From assembly GCA_964553915.1 (NCBI GenBank), contig CAZKMM010000013.1, positions 1-32,123 of the forward strand: 32,123 bases of DNA. The letters run 5' to 3'. The notes under the pieces were generated by a model. It ran no database searches. It saw only the letters and a program-made list of their open reading frames with translations, and was not told the DNA's origin. Numbering within the stretch: the first letter of the stretch is position 1; the number at the start of each line of letters is the position of its first letter. This document shows, one piece after another, positions 23,532 to 31,570 of the stretch. The translations under genes were made by a program, and so were the position numbers. The stretch is from CAZKMM01 sp964553915. GTDB taxonomy: Bacteria > RBG-13-61-14 > DRUE01.

Positions 23532-24977
23532 TTATAAGCACAGTAGGGCTTTCTCCTGTTCAAACCCCTGCAAAAGAATCTCTTTTTCTTTTCCTGAGAG
23601 AAAAAGCTGAACCATCAGCTGGTTTATAAGTGAAGAGCTGGCTGGAACAAGCTTGCGCAAAGAAGGAAGAAATCTTTTTAGCTTTACCCGGTCAGCTCGG
23701 GCAATTGCCAGCTGGTAATCATCCTGCTCAATTTTCACCACAAAAAGATTTTCTTTTAGATTTATTTCCGGCATAACTCCCAAAAATTCCAATCGGAATA
23801 ACCATCTACCCAGCTTAAGAATTAGCTTTTCTCTATCTTGCTCTTTTTCCAGAAATTCTTTAAGATTAACCGCCACCCGGGGATAGATAATCCCCACCAG
23901 CCCGGAGTCTCCTTTTTGAGAAGATAATGCCAGAGCCACCTGAAAAGCAGGAATCTTCAATTCCCTCAGCAAGAAATATGTTTCCATCACTGCTTTGGGG
24001 TTTTGGGCAGGAAAAATTTTGAGCTGATTTCCCTGCCAATCAAGACTTTGACCGGGTTTGAGTTGATGATTTTTCAATCTCTGCTCCAGCCATTTGGGGT
24101 CAATGGTTTTAAACCGGCGAACCTCCCATTCAGAAACAAAATATCTTTCAATCAGCTCATTGGTATCTTCTGCCCAGCTTTTTCTTTGTTTTGCGAGCTT
24201 GAGCAGATGTTTTCTGCCAGAAAGAATTACCCGGGAAAAGAATTCTTCTCGCTTTATTTTTAGAGACGCCCTGGAATAATATTCCTCTAAAAACCAGCTC
24301 ATTTCTGGCGAAGGGATAAGAATAAAAAAAGTTTGTATTATTTTCCCAAGATTATTGATTCGCTTTTTCCCGCGGAGAGGAGGCGAGTAAAATTTTATCC
24401 GTTCCAGATCTGAAATGATAAATTTTATTGCTCCGGGTTCTTCTTTGACCAACATTGAATCGGGCTTGAAATCCCGCTGAAGCACTCCCTGTTGATGGAG
24501 ATTTACCACCCAATCAGCCAGCTCCTTAAAAAGCTTTCTCCTTTCCGGCTCCTCTGATTGCTTCCAGATTTCCTCAAAGCTCTTTTCCTGTAAAAAAGGC
24601 TCCAGCACCAGCTCGGCGCCCCGGAGTCCAAATCTTTCTCGCTCATAACCAAAGAAAAGAGCAGGAACCGAATCAAACCCCAGCCTGGTTAATTTTTCCG
24701 AAGCAATAAATTCCTGCTCACAACGGGAAGCCCGAACCAGATATTTTAACTGTTTAAAAATTCTCGGAGCAAGATATGCTTTAATCAAATATTTTTCCTT
24801 TTTATCTGAGGGCTGGAAAAGATAAATCCGTCTTCTGCCGGTGGTGGTCTTGAAGGTGGCAAAATCATTCCAGCGGGATTCTTTAACCGCTTTTTCTAAT
24901 TCTTTAAATACCCCTTTTGATGTAGAATTTTTAAAGAAAAATCTCCATTTACTTAAATCTTTGACCAGTTCTTTCAT
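23532..24977 (-). CDS. Kinase-like protein (lipopolysaccharide-kinase/InaA-type fold) fused to a second, apparently inactive kinase lobe
   Basis: I start at the second in-frame ATG (24977, 481 residues) because the first, at 25007, lies upstream of a TATAAT-like element. The first half is a small eukaryotic-like kinase: Lys66 in KYLIKAY, Glu91-type helix EFIASEKL, hinge LVLEPFLQ (123-130), catalytic loop QRDFKPDSMLV (167-177, in place of H-x-D-x-x-x-x-N), and metal Asp190 in IISDLERI. This recalls the Kdo/InaA lipopolysaccharide kinases. The second half (about 290-470) repeats the order of motifs: KIPAFQVALAL, IIYPRV, then LGVMPEINLKENLFVV (399-414) and LAIARADRVKL (423-433). These align with the first copy, but the catalytic and metal Asp residues are replaced. 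No signal peptide or membrane helix, so it is probably cytoplasmic. Function beyond this is unknown. Confidence 0.65.
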   Translation of the reverse strand: MKELVKDLSKWRFFFKNSTSKGVFKELEKAVKESRWNDFATFKTTTGRRRIYLFQPSDKKEKYLIKAYLAPRIFKQLKYLVRASRCEQEFIASEKLTRLGFDSVPALFFGYERERFGLRGAELVLEPFLQEKSFEEIWKQSEEPERRKLFKELADWVVNLHQQGVLQRDFKPDSMLVKEEPGAIKFIISDLERIKFYSPPLRGKKRINNLGKIIQTFFILIPSPEMSWFLEEYYSRASLKIKREEFFSRVILSGRKHLLKLAKQRKSWAEDTNELIERYFVSEWEVRRFKTIDPKWLEQRLKNHQLKPGQSLDWQGNQLKIFPAQNPKAVMETYFLLRELKIPAFQVALALSSQKGDSGLVGIIYPRVAVNLKEFLEKEQDREKLILKLGRWLFRLEFLGVMPEINLKENLFVVKIEQDDYQLAIARADRVKLKRFLPSLRKLVPASSSLINQLMVQLFLSGKEKEILLQGFEQEKALLCL

Positions 24978-24992
24978 ATACTTGATTCTAGC

Positions 24993-24998
24993 ATTATA
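24993..24998 (-). promoter_or_regulatory. Candidate -10 box for the kinase-like gene
   Basis: A perfect TATAAT on the minus strand ends 15 bases before ATG 24977, which would leave a leader of about 8 bases. I do not see a convincing -35 at the right spacing. The element lies inside the longer reading frame, which favours the shorter start. Confidence 0.3.
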
Positions 24999-25028
24999 AT
25001 AAAACAAATTTTTTCTTAAAACATTTTA

Positions 25029-25058
25029 TTGACCAAAAGATGTCTTCAATTCTAAAAT
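25029..25058 (+). promoter_or_regulatory. Candidate sigma-70 promoter for argH
   Basis: TTGACC (25029-25034), an 18-base spacer, and TAAAAT (25053-25058). The start point near 25065 gives a leader of about 17 bases carrying AGGAG (25069-25073) eight bases before the ATG. No arginine-repressor box is obvious. Confidence 0.45.
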
Positions 25059-25081
25059 AAGCAAAAACAGGAGATTCACTG

Positions 25082-26467
25082 ATGAGTAAAAAACCTTGGG
25101 AAGGAAGATTTCGTGCCCGGATGAATCAGGCTTTTGAGCGATTTAGTGAAAGTGTGAGCTTTGACCAAAAGCTTGCCCTTTATGACCTGCAAGCAGACCT
25201 GGCTCAGGTGGAGATGCTTAAAAGAATTGGACTTTTAAAGGGAGTCGAGGCTCAAAAATTGATTCAGGGCTTAAAAAAAATCCAGCAGGAAATCAAACAG
25301 GGAAAGTTTAAGTTCAAACCTGAACTGGAAGATGTTCATATGAATATTGAGCACCGATTATTCCAGCTCTGTGGGGAGGTAGCAGGCAAGCTTCATATTG
25401 GCAGGTCAAGAAACGACCTGGTCGCCTGCGACCTCAGGCTCTGGCTGAAAGAGGAAATAAAAAAAGTAAATGCTCGGCTGAAAAATCTCATTTCTGCTCT
25501 GGTGGAAAAGGCAGAAAAACATCTGGAAGTGATAATGCCCGGCTATACCCATACCCGTCCGGCTCAGCCAATTCTTTTTTCTCACTGGCTTCTGGCTTAT
25601 GCCTGGATGCTGGTCCGAGACCGGGAAAGATTCATTCAAACCAGCGAGCGAGCAGATGCCTGTCCTCTGGGAAGTGGAGCGCTGGCAGGAGTTAATTTTC
25701 CTTTTGAGCGGGAATTTCTTGCTCAGAAGCTGGGATTTTCTCGCATTACTGAAAACAGTCTGGATGCGGTCTCAGACCGGGATTTCTTAATTGAATTTCT
25801 GGCAAATTCTGCTCTTTTGATGATGCATTTAAGCAGGTTAAGTGAGGAGCTGGTCTGGATGAGCGGTGAAGAATTCGGCTTTTTCCAGCTTCCCGAAGAA
25901 CTCTGCACCGGCTCCAGTATGATGCCCAATAAGAAAAATCCAGATGCTCTGGAGTTAATCCGGGGCAAAACTGGAAGATGCTATGGAAATTTAATCTCCC
26001 TTCTTGCTGTGATGAAGTCCACTCCCCTGGCTTATAATCGGGATTTTCAGGAGGATAAAGAGGCGGTATTTGATAGTGCTCAAACGGTCAATTCTTCCCT
26101 GGAAATAATGGAGCTGGTAATTCGGGGGTTAAAGCCGGTTCCGGAAAGAATGCTAAAAGCCTGCCAGCAGGGATATATCCTGGCAACTGACCTGGCAGAT
26201 TATCTGGTGCAAAAAGGCTTGGGGTTCCGTCAGGCACATCGGGTTGTGGGCAGGTTGGTTCGCTACTGCGAGGAAAAAGGAAAAACTTTTGAGCAGTTGA
26301 GTTTAAAGGAATTTAAAAAAGCTCATCCTCTTTTCGGGCAGGAGGTTTATGAGCTTCTTTCTTTTTCTGCCTCGGTTCAGAGCAAGAATGTGCCGGGGGC
26401 TACTTCCCCGGCTCAGGTTCGTCGCTCACTCAGAAAATTAAAATTGATTCTAAGAAAATGGGAATAA
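25082..26467 (+). CDS. argH: Argininosuccinate lyase
   Basis: A 461-residue enzyme of standard length for ArgH. It splits argininosuccinate into arginine and fumarate, the last step of arginine synthesis, in the cytoplasm. The family signature GSSMMPNKKNPD (277-288) with the catalytic Ser in the flexible loop is intact. Other landmarks are the start KPWEGRF, DVHMNIEHRL (84-93), GRSRNDLVACD (107-117), and the substrate-binding THTRPAQP (156-163). AGGAG eight bases upstream fixes the start. No other arg gene is in the window, so the pathway is dispersed or in part supplied by another operon. The following lipoprotein gene overlaps the end by 10 bases, a linkage seen in other bacteria where a small lipoprotein follows argH. 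Confidence 0.96.
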   Translation: MSKKPWEGRFRARMNQAFERFSESVSFDQKLALYDLQADLAQVEMLKRIGLLKGVEAQKLIQGLKKIQQEIKQGKFKFKPELEDVHMNIEHRLFQLCGEVAGKLHIGRSRNDLVACDLRLWLKEEIKKVNARLKNLISALVEKAEKHLEVIMPGYTHTRPAQPILFSHWLLAYAWMLVRDRERFIQTSERADACPLGSGALAGVNFPFEREFLAQKLGFSRITENSLDAVSDRDFLIEFLANSALLMMHLSRLSEELVWMSGEEFGFFQLPEELCTGSSMMPNKKNPDALELIRGKTGRCYGNLISLLAVMKSTPLAYNRDFQEDKEAVFDSAQTVNSSLEIMELVIRGLKPVPERMLKACQQGYILATDLADYLVQKGLGFRQAHRVVGRLVRYCEEKGKTFEQLSLKEFKKAHPLFGQEVYELLSFSASVQSKNVPGATSPAQVRRSLRKLKLILRKWE

Positions 26468-27423
26468 CCAGAAAAATTTCTTGTTTTTTATTCCTTGCTT
26501 TTCTCTTTTCCTGCGGGGTGAAGAAACCGCCTGAGCCTGATGAATCCGTATATCCCCGGGCAATAAAAGATTTAGAGATGGTGGTTCGGGAAGGTTGCGT
26601 CTATCTTGAATGGGATTATCCAGGCGAGAAGCTTCCTGCCAGATATTTAATTTTTCGTAAAGAGCAGAGCCAAGAGCAAAAGATAAAAATCAAGCCAGTC
26701 GGAGAAGTGGGCGGAAAAGGAAAAAAATTTATTGACTGCGGATTGGTTCCGGGAAAGATTTATGCTTATTCAATAATTGCGGTATCAAATCTGGGCTTTA
26801 AAGGAGAAGTCGGGCAATGGAGATGGCTGAATTATCCCTCCTCTCCATCGCCAGCAAAAAATTTCCAGGCTCAGCCCGGCGACCATTTTGTGGATTTAAG
26901 CTGGGAAGCAGAGGAGGGAAGAGTCTATAATCTTTATCGCTCCCTTGACCCAGAAAGTTTTCCCAGCCAGCCGGTCAATCCCTATCCAATAAAAAATTTT
27001 CATTACCCAGACCTGAACCTGAAAAATAATCAAACTTATTATTACTGCCTTCGCACGGTAATAGAAATAAAAAATAACCCCAGAATTGAAAGCGAATGCG
27101 CTCTGGCACAGGCAACCCCAATGGATTTAATTCCTCCTGCTCCTCCCAGGGGATTGAGCGTGGTGCTCACCGAAAAAGGGGTAGAGCTACGCTGGTTTAA
27201 ATCCCCGGAGCCTGACCTGCTCGGTTATCTGGTATTCAGGAGAAGAAAAGGCGCCAAAACCTGGCAACAAATCACCCCAGCGCCCATCCCGGAAAATTAT
27301 TTTCTGGATAAATCCGCAAAGAATTTGTCGGGCTTTTGGGAATATGCAATTTCTGCCTTGGACAATTCTCCGCAAAAAAATCAAAGCCCGCTCAGCCCGG
27401 CTCAGGAAATTTTTATCCCCTGA
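26458..27423 (+). CDS. Lipoprotein with three fibronectin type III-like domains
   Basis: A 321-residue protein with a lipoprotein signal: hydrophobic core and LFSC, with Cys19 as the lipid site, then a Lys-Lys-Pro-Pro linker. Three beta-sandwich repeats follow, each with the FN3 hallmark of an early Trp: VYLEWDYP (48-55), VDLSWEAE (145-152) and VELRWFKS (242-249), and late Tyr positions (IYAYSIIAVS, TYYYCLRTV, FWEYAISALD). Approximate domains are 34-126, 130-220 and 225-321. FN3 domains bind proteins or glycans, so this is likely a scaffold or adhesion protein at the membrane surface; no enzyme motif is seen. It overlaps argH by 10 bases, which implies co-transcription and coupled translation. 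Its stop abuts the convergent zinc-ribbon gene with no spacer. Confidence 0.75.
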   Translation: MGITRKISCFLFLAFLFSCGVKKPPEPDESVYPRAIKDLEMVVREGCVYLEWDYPGEKLPARYLIFRKEQSQEQKIKIKPVGEVGGKGKKFIDCGLVPGKIYAYSIIAVSNLGFKGEVGQWRWLNYPSSPSPAKNFQAQPGDHFVDLSWEAEEGRVYNLYRSLDPESFPSQPVNPYPIKNFHYPDLNLKNNQTYYYCLRTVIEIKNNPRIESECALAQATPMDLIPPAPPRGLSVVLTEKGVELRWFKSPEPDLLGYLVFRRRKGAKTWQQITPAPIPENYFLDKSAKNLSGFWEYAISALDNSPQKNQSPLSPAQEIFIP

Positions 27424-27891
27424 TTACTCTGCTTTTCTTGTCCCGCACTCCGGACACTGCCAGAAAGACTTTTTCAAAACTGAATGATAAAGGAAAAAGC
27501 CAGCCAGACTTAAAATTCCAGTGATAAGTAAGGCGTGAACCAGCCAGCTCAAACCAAATAAAATTACCGCCAGTGCCAGAAAAGGATAAGAAAATTTTTT
27601 GGGATAAAGCTCCTGTTTTTTCAGCTCCAGCTCTCCACCGCATTCCAGACAATAAAAAACTTTTTCCTTTTCCCGGGATTTTTCCGGAAAAGAATAGAGC
27701 TTTTCCAGAATCTGCGGGATTTTAAGAAAAATCTGACTAAACTCAAGCACAGGGAAATTAAAGGAAAAACCTGTTCTGGTTTTTATGGTCGGGAGCTGGA
27801 CTTTTTCTCCTGTGCTCAAATCCACCCGACATCTCCGGCAGATATGCTCGGAATCCGGATGCACCAACCCACAACGGGGACAGCGTTTCAT
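27424..27891 (-). CDS. Membrane protein with split zinc ribbons
   Basis: I do not recognise a named family for this 155-residue protein. It has four CxxC knuckles. The first pair (Cys4, Cys7 with Cys18, Cys21) makes a complete N-terminal zinc ribbon. The second pair is split: CLEC (81-84) and CPEC (146-149) flank two membrane segments (about 101-117 and 119-136), so both knuckles can come together on the cytoplasmic face. Between lies a helical linker rich in Phe and Ile (about 42-70). Such zinc-ribbon membrane proteins are often of unknown role; a metal-stabilised docking surface is a guess. It starts one base after the PilZ gene, with GAGGA upstream, so the two are co-transcribed. Its stop codon abuts that of the lipoprotein gene. 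Confidence 0.65.
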   Translation of the reverse strand: MKRCPRCGLVHPDSEHICRRCRVDLSTGEKVQLPTIKTRTGFSFNFPVLEFSQIFLKIPQILEKLYSFPEKSREKEKVFYCLECGGELELKKQELYPKKFSYPFLALAVILFGLSWLVHALLITGILSLAGFFLYHSVLKKSFWQCPECGTRKAE

Positions 27892-27892
27892 T

Positions 27893-28270
27893 TTAATCCT
27901 CTTCTACTTTGCGGGCTTCTTCTTCCCAGAGGGAGTTGATCAGCTCAATATCTTTTTCAGAAAGGGTTTTAAACTCAATCCCCATTCCTGCTGGATATCC
28001 TCTGGGGTCGTCAGGCTTGACCACCCTTACCACCCGCCCGGAGGTTTCTATCACCTCTTTTTTACCCGGGATAGAAAAACGGAGTTTAATTTCTGTATCC
28101 ACCGGAAGGGGACGAACCGTTTTAATGAACATTCCCCCACGACTTAAATTTATTGCATAATCATAAAAGAAGTCATCCAGATGCTGATAATAAATCTCCA
28201 GCCAGACCTCTTTGCGGGGATGACGCCTTCGCTCCTTTCCTTTCCAGGAATTTTTTGACTTCTTACTCAT
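27893..28270 (-). CDS. PilZ-domain protein (predicted cyclic-di-GMP receptor)
   Basis: A 125-residue single-domain PilZ protein. Both nucleotide-binding motifs are present: the basic RRRHPR (14-19, RxxxR type) and NLSRGGMFI (41-49, matching N/DxSxxG with Asn41, Ser43, Gly46). The later blocks LRFSIPG, GRVVRVVKP and YPAGMGIEF resemble the myxobacterial-type PilZ paralogue group. Cyclic-di-GMP binding is established for the domain; here it is predicted from the intact motifs. There is no output domain, so it probably acts on a partner, perhaps the zinc-ribbon membrane protein encoded one base downstream. No in-frame ATG, GTG or TTG lies between residue 1 and the RxxxR motif, so the start at 28270 is firm, and a promoter lies only 7 bases upstream. 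Confidence 0.88.
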   Translation of the reverse strand: MSKKSKNSWKGKERRRHPRKEVWLEIYYQHLDDFFYDYAINLSRGGMFIKTVRPLPVDTEIKLRFSIPGKKEVIETSGRVVRVVKPDDPRGYPAGMGIEFKTLSEKDIELINSLWEEEARKVEED

Positions 28271-28277
28271 TTTTTAA

Positions 28278-28305
28278 ATTATACTTTAATCAGAAACTGG
28301 GTCAA
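28278..28305 (-). promoter_or_regulatory. Strong candidate promoter for the PilZ operon, predicted leaderless
   Basis: On the minus strand TTGACC (28305-28300), 16 bases, then a perfect TATAAT (28283-28278). Only 7 bases separate the -10 box from ATG 28270, so transcription should begin at the A of the start codon or within one or two bases. No Shine-Dalgarno can exist in such a transcript. Confidence 0.55.
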
Positions 28306-28321
28306 TTGGGGAAGGAAAAAA

Positions 28322-28350
28322 TTGACAAATTAAAGTTGTGTTAATAAAAT
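28322..28350 (+). promoter_or_regulatory. Strong candidate sigma-70 promoter for the acyl-CoA operon
   Basis: A perfect TTGACA (28322-28327), a 17-base spacer, and TAAAAT (28345-28350). The start near 28357 leaves a leader of about 30 bases with GGGAGG before ATG 28387. It is back to back with the PilZ promoter; the two -35 boxes are 16 bases apart. Confidence 0.6.
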
Positions 28351-28386
28351 CCTTTTAGTCCATTTTTCTTTTTGGGAGGTTAAAAA

Positions 28387-29565
28387 ATGTCCGGAGTAGT
28401 TATTGTCAGTGCGGTAAGAACCCCTATTGGCTCATATCTTGGAGCTTTGAGCCCCCTGACCGCTCCCCAGCTGGGAGCAGTGGTAATTGGTTCTGCCATT
28501 GAACGAGCAGGAATCAAGCCCGAGCAGGTAGATGAAGTAATTATGGGCTGTGTTCTCAGCGGGGGCTTGGGACAGGCGCCCGCCCGCCAGGCTGGAATCT
28601 ATGCCGGGCTTCCCTGGAGTGTGGGAGCCACCACCATCAACAAGGTTTGTGGAAGCGGATTGAAAGCGGTGATGCTGGCAGACGCAATGATAAAAGCCGG
28701 CGATGCCCAGATCATTGTCGCCGGGGGGATGGAAAGTATGAGCAACGCTCCTTATGCTCTTCCCGGGGCAAGAACAGGCTGGAGAATGGGAAACCAGAAG
28801 GCAATTGACCTGATGATTAATGATGGTCTCTGGGATTTTTACAATAACTGTCATATGGGAGAATGTGCGGACCTTTTAGGAAAAGAATGGAAAATCAGTC
28901 GGGAAGAACAGGATGCCTTTGCTCTTCGCTCCTATCACCGAGCTTTAAAAGCAATGCAGGAAGGAAGATTTAAGGAAGAGATTGTCCCGGTGGAAGTTCC
29001 CCAGAAAAAAGGCGAGCCAATTATTGTTGATGAAGATGAGGAGCCCAAACGGCTTAAAGAAGATAAAGTTCCTGGTCTTAAACCTGCTTTTATCAAAGAT
29101 GGAACTGTGACCGCGGCTAATGCTTCCAGCTTAAATGATGGAGCATCTGCTCTAGTGGTAATGAGCGAGGAGAGGGCAAAGGAGCTGGGAATAAAACCTC
29201 TGGTGAGAATCATCGGGCACGACCAGTCAGCAAAAGAATCCAAATGGTTTACCATCGCACCAATTGATGCCATCCGCAAGGTATTGAAAAAAACCGGTTA
29301 TTCGCTTGAGCAGATTGATTTGATTGAGCTGAACGAGGCATTCAGTGTTCAGGTAATCGCTGCGGAGCGAGAGCTGGGACTGGATATGAACAAGGTGAAC
29401 ATCAAGGGCGGTGCGGTTGCTTTGGGTCATCCGATTGGATGCTCTGGTGCCAGAATCCTTACCACCCTGATTTACGCAATGAAAGAAACTGGTGCCAAAA
29501 CCGGGCTGGCTTCTCTCTGCATCGGCGGGGGAGAAGCAGTGGCGATGATTGTGGAAGCAATTTGA
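28387..29565 (+). CDS. atoB: Acetyl-CoA C-acetyltransferase (thiolase)
   Basis: A 392-residue thiolase of standard length. The nucleophile Cys88 is in NKVCGSGLKAV (85-95), and the second-site residues His348 in ALGHPIGCSG and Cys378 in LCIGGG fall at the positions known from the Zoogloea biosynthetic thiolase. GGMESMSNAPY (113-123) and NEAFSVQ (316-322) are further family marks. The enzyme condenses two acetyl-CoA to acetoacetyl-CoA or runs in reverse in beta-oxidation. The short loop set and close fit to the acetoacetyl type favour C4 substrates, but this is inference. GGGAGG lies seven bases upstream of the ATG. It leads an operon with enoyl-CoA hydratase, acyl-CoA dehydrogenase and a metallo-beta-lactamase-fold protein. 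The symbol is family usage. Confidence 0.92.
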   Translation: MSGVVIVSAVRTPIGSYLGALSPLTAPQLGAVVIGSAIERAGIKPEQVDEVIMGCVLSGGLGQAPARQAGIYAGLPWSVGATTINKVCGSGLKAVMLADAMIKAGDAQIIVAGGMESMSNAPYALPGARTGWRMGNQKAIDLMINDGLWDFYNNCHMGECADLLGKEWKISREEQDAFALRSYHRALKAMQEGRFKEEIVPVEVPQKKGEPIIVDEDEEPKRLKEDKVPGLKPAFIKDGTVTAANASSLNDGASALVVMSEERAKELGIKPLVRIIGHDQSAKESKWFTIAPIDAIRKVLKKTGYSLEQIDLIELNEAFSVQVIAAERELGLDMNKVNIKGGAVALGHPIGCSGARILTTLIYAMKETGAKTGLASLCIGGGEAVAMIVEAI

Positions 29566-29600
29566 ACCTTAATTTAAATCCTGGAAAGAGGAGGTGGCTG

Positions 29601-30383
29601 ATGAGTGAAGATTTAGTGCTTTTCCAGCAAGAAGATGGAATCGGAATTATCACCATTAATCGTCCTGGTGCGCTCAATGCTTTAAATCCTGAGGTTTTGA
29701 AGGCTCTGGAAAATGCTTTGGAAAAAGCAGAAAGAGATGAAAAGGTCAAGGTGATTCTTATTACCGGTAGTGGAGAAAAAGCATTTGTGGCTGGAGCAGA
29801 TATTGCGGAGATGAGCAAGATGAGTCCGAGAGAAGCGAGAGAGTTTTCAAAGCTCGGACAAAAGGTGTTCAGAAAAATTGAACAGATGGAAAAGCCAGTA
29901 ATCGCGGTAGTTAATGGCTATGCTTTGGGAGGGGGGCTGGAGCTGGCAATTTCCTGCGATTATATCCTTGCCAGCGAAAATGCCCAATTCGGTCAACCTG
30001 AGGTAGATTTAGGAATTTTCCCCGGATTTGGCGGAACCCAGAGATTACCGAGAATTCTGGGCAAGCTCCGGGCAAAAGAGTTAATATTTTGGGGTGAGCG
30101 AATCCCGGCTCAAAAGGCTTTGGGAATTGGATTGGTAAACGAAGTGGCTCCGCAGGATAAGCTGATGGAAAGAGCCAGGGAGCTGGCAAAAAAACTGATG
30201 AGCAAAGGACTGATTGCCATCGGTCTGGCAAAAAGAGCTATTGAGCAGGGAACAGACCTAGATTTAGATTCCGGTTTGCTCATAGAACAAACTCTCTTCA
30301 GTTTATGCTTTGATACCCAAGACCAGAAAGAAGGAATGAAAGCTTTTTTAGAGAAAAGAAAACCAGAATTTAAGGTTAAATAA
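29601..30383 (+). CDS. Enoyl-CoA hydratase (crotonase family)
   Basis: I start at ATG 29601 (260 residues), which has a strong AGGAGG site; the frame runs open further upstream only inside the thiolase gene. The crotonase oxyanion-hole segments are present: AFVAGADIAEM (about 62-72) and NGYALGGGLELA (about 104-115). Both catalytic Glu residues of true hydratases are there, one in GGGLELA and one in FGQPEVDLGIFPG, which separates it from dehalogenases and isomerases of the superfamily. The enzyme adds water to trans-2-enoyl-CoA, here probably crotonyl-CoA, given the neighbours. It is 35 bases behind the thiolase. The 3-hydroxyacyl-CoA dehydrogenase that should connect it to the thiolase is not in the window. 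Confidence 0.9.
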   Translation: MSEDLVLFQQEDGIGIITINRPGALNALNPEVLKALENALEKAERDEKVKVILITGSGEKAFVAGADIAEMSKMSPREAREFSKLGQKVFRKIEQMEKPVIAVVNGYALGGGLELAISCDYILASENAQFGQPEVDLGIFPGFGGTQRLPRILGKLRAKELIFWGERIPAQKALGIGLVNEVAPQDKLMERARELAKKLMSKGLIAIGLAKRAIEQGTDLDLDSGLLIEQTLFSLCFDTQDQKEGMKAFLEKRKPEFKVK

Positions 30384-30405
30384 TTTTTTTCTAGGAGGGT
30401 GAAAA

Positions 30406-31569
30406 ATGGATTTTCAATTAACCGAAGAGCAAAAACTTCTTCAAGATATGGTGCGAGACTTTGCCAAAAACGAGATCGAACCTAAAGCAGAAGAAATTGA
30501 CCGCACTGGAGAATTTCCCCGGGATATTATCAACAAACTGGCAGAGCTGGGCTTGATGGGAATTGAGGTGCCCACAGAATGGGACGGAGCGGGTATGGAT
30601 ACAATTTCTTATGTAATTGCTATTGAGGAGCTGAGTTCTGCCAGTGCCGCGGTGGGAGTAATTGTTTCGGTGCAAAACTCACTGGTAGAAGCCCCTCTGC
30701 TCAAATTCGCCACTGACCAGCAGAAGGAAAAATATCTCAAGCCCCTTGCTCGGGGGGAGATGATTGGCTGTTTTGGTCTGACTGAGGCGGGTGCCGGCAC
30801 AGATGCTGCTTCTGTTAAAACCAAAGCGGTGCTGAAGGGAGATAAATGGATACTTAATGGAAGTAAACTTTTTATCACCAACGGCAAAGAGGCAGATATT
30901 GCCATTGTTTTTGCTCGCTCAGAAGATGACCCCACCTACCGGGGAATTAGTGCCTTTATTGTTCCCAAAGATGCCCCGGGATTTTCGCTGGGAAAAGAGG
31001 AAGAAAAACTGGGAATTCATGGCTCCAGCACAATGGAGCTGATTTTTGAAGACTGCGAAATTCCCAGAGAAAACCTCCTGGGAGAGCGGGGCAAAGGCTT
31101 TAAGGTGGCTATGTATACTCTGGATTGCGGTCGGATTGGAATCGCAGCTCAGGCACTGGGCATTGCCCGGGCAGCTTATGAAGCCTCAGTAAATTTTGCT
31201 AAAGAACGAGAGCAATTCGGTCAACCCATTGCCAAATTTCAGGCGATTCAATGGATGATCGCGGATATGGCAACAGAAATTGATGCCGCTCGGCTTCTTA
31301 CCTACCGTTCCGCCTGGCTCAAGCAAGCTGGTCTTCCTTACAATCAGGAATCCGCAATGGCAAAGCTTTTCAGTGCCGAGGTTGCCCAGCGAACAGTGGT
31401 CAATGCGGTGCAAATTCATGGTGGTTATGGTTATACCAAAGATTATCCGGTGGAGAGATACTATCGGGACGCAAAGATCACTGCAATTTATGAAGGAACT
31501 AATGAGGTGCAGAGGATAGTTATCGCCAATAATATTTTCCGGGACATCCTTAAAAAGAAAAAGTCTTAA
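30406..31569 (+). CDS. Short-chain (butyryl-CoA type) acyl-CoA dehydrogenase
   Basis: A 387-residue flavoprotein with all three domains. The FAD/substrate motif GCFGLTEAGAGTDAAS (121-136), WILNGSKLFITNG (148-160), the mid-domain KEEEKLGIHGSSTMEL, and the C-terminal QIHGGYGYTKDYPVERYYRDAKI (336-358) are intact. The catalytic base Glu363 is in IYEGTNEVQR, the position used by short-chain enzymes. It oxidises acyl-CoA to 2-enoyl-CoA, or works the other way in butyrate-type fermentation with an electron-transfer flavoprotein; no etf genes are visible. AGGAGGG precedes the ATG. It is 22 bases behind the hydratase and one base ahead of the metallo-beta-lactamase-fold gene. Confidence 0.93.
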   Translation: MDFQLTEEQKLLQDMVRDFAKNEIEPKAEEIDRTGEFPRDIINKLAELGLMGIEVPTEWDGAGMDTISYVIAIEELSSASAAVGVIVSVQNSLVEAPLLKFATDQQKEKYLKPLARGEMIGCFGLTEAGAGTDAASVKTKAVLKGDKWILNGSKLFITNGKEADIAIVFARSEDDPTYRGISAFIVPKDAPGFSLGKEEEKLGIHGSSTMELIFEDCEIPRENLLGERGKGFKVAMYTLDCGRIGIAAQALGIARAAYEASVNFAKEREQFGQPIAKFQAIQWMIADMATEIDAARLLTYRSAWLKQAGLPYNQESAMAKLFSAEVAQRTVVNAVQIHGGYGYTKDYPVERYYRDAKITAIYEGTNEVQRIVIANNIFRDILKKKKS

Positions 31570-31570
31570 T

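Noticed and set aside
28432..28854. Open frame of 140 codons on the minus strand inside the thiolase gene
   Set aside because: Composition (His, Ser, Pro-rich) and full overlap with a certain gene mark it as a shadow frame.
29439..29600. N-terminal extension of the enoyl-CoA hydratase frame into the thiolase gene
   Set aside because: The crotonase fold begins right at ATG 29601, which has an AGGAGG site; the extension is thiolase sequence in another frame.
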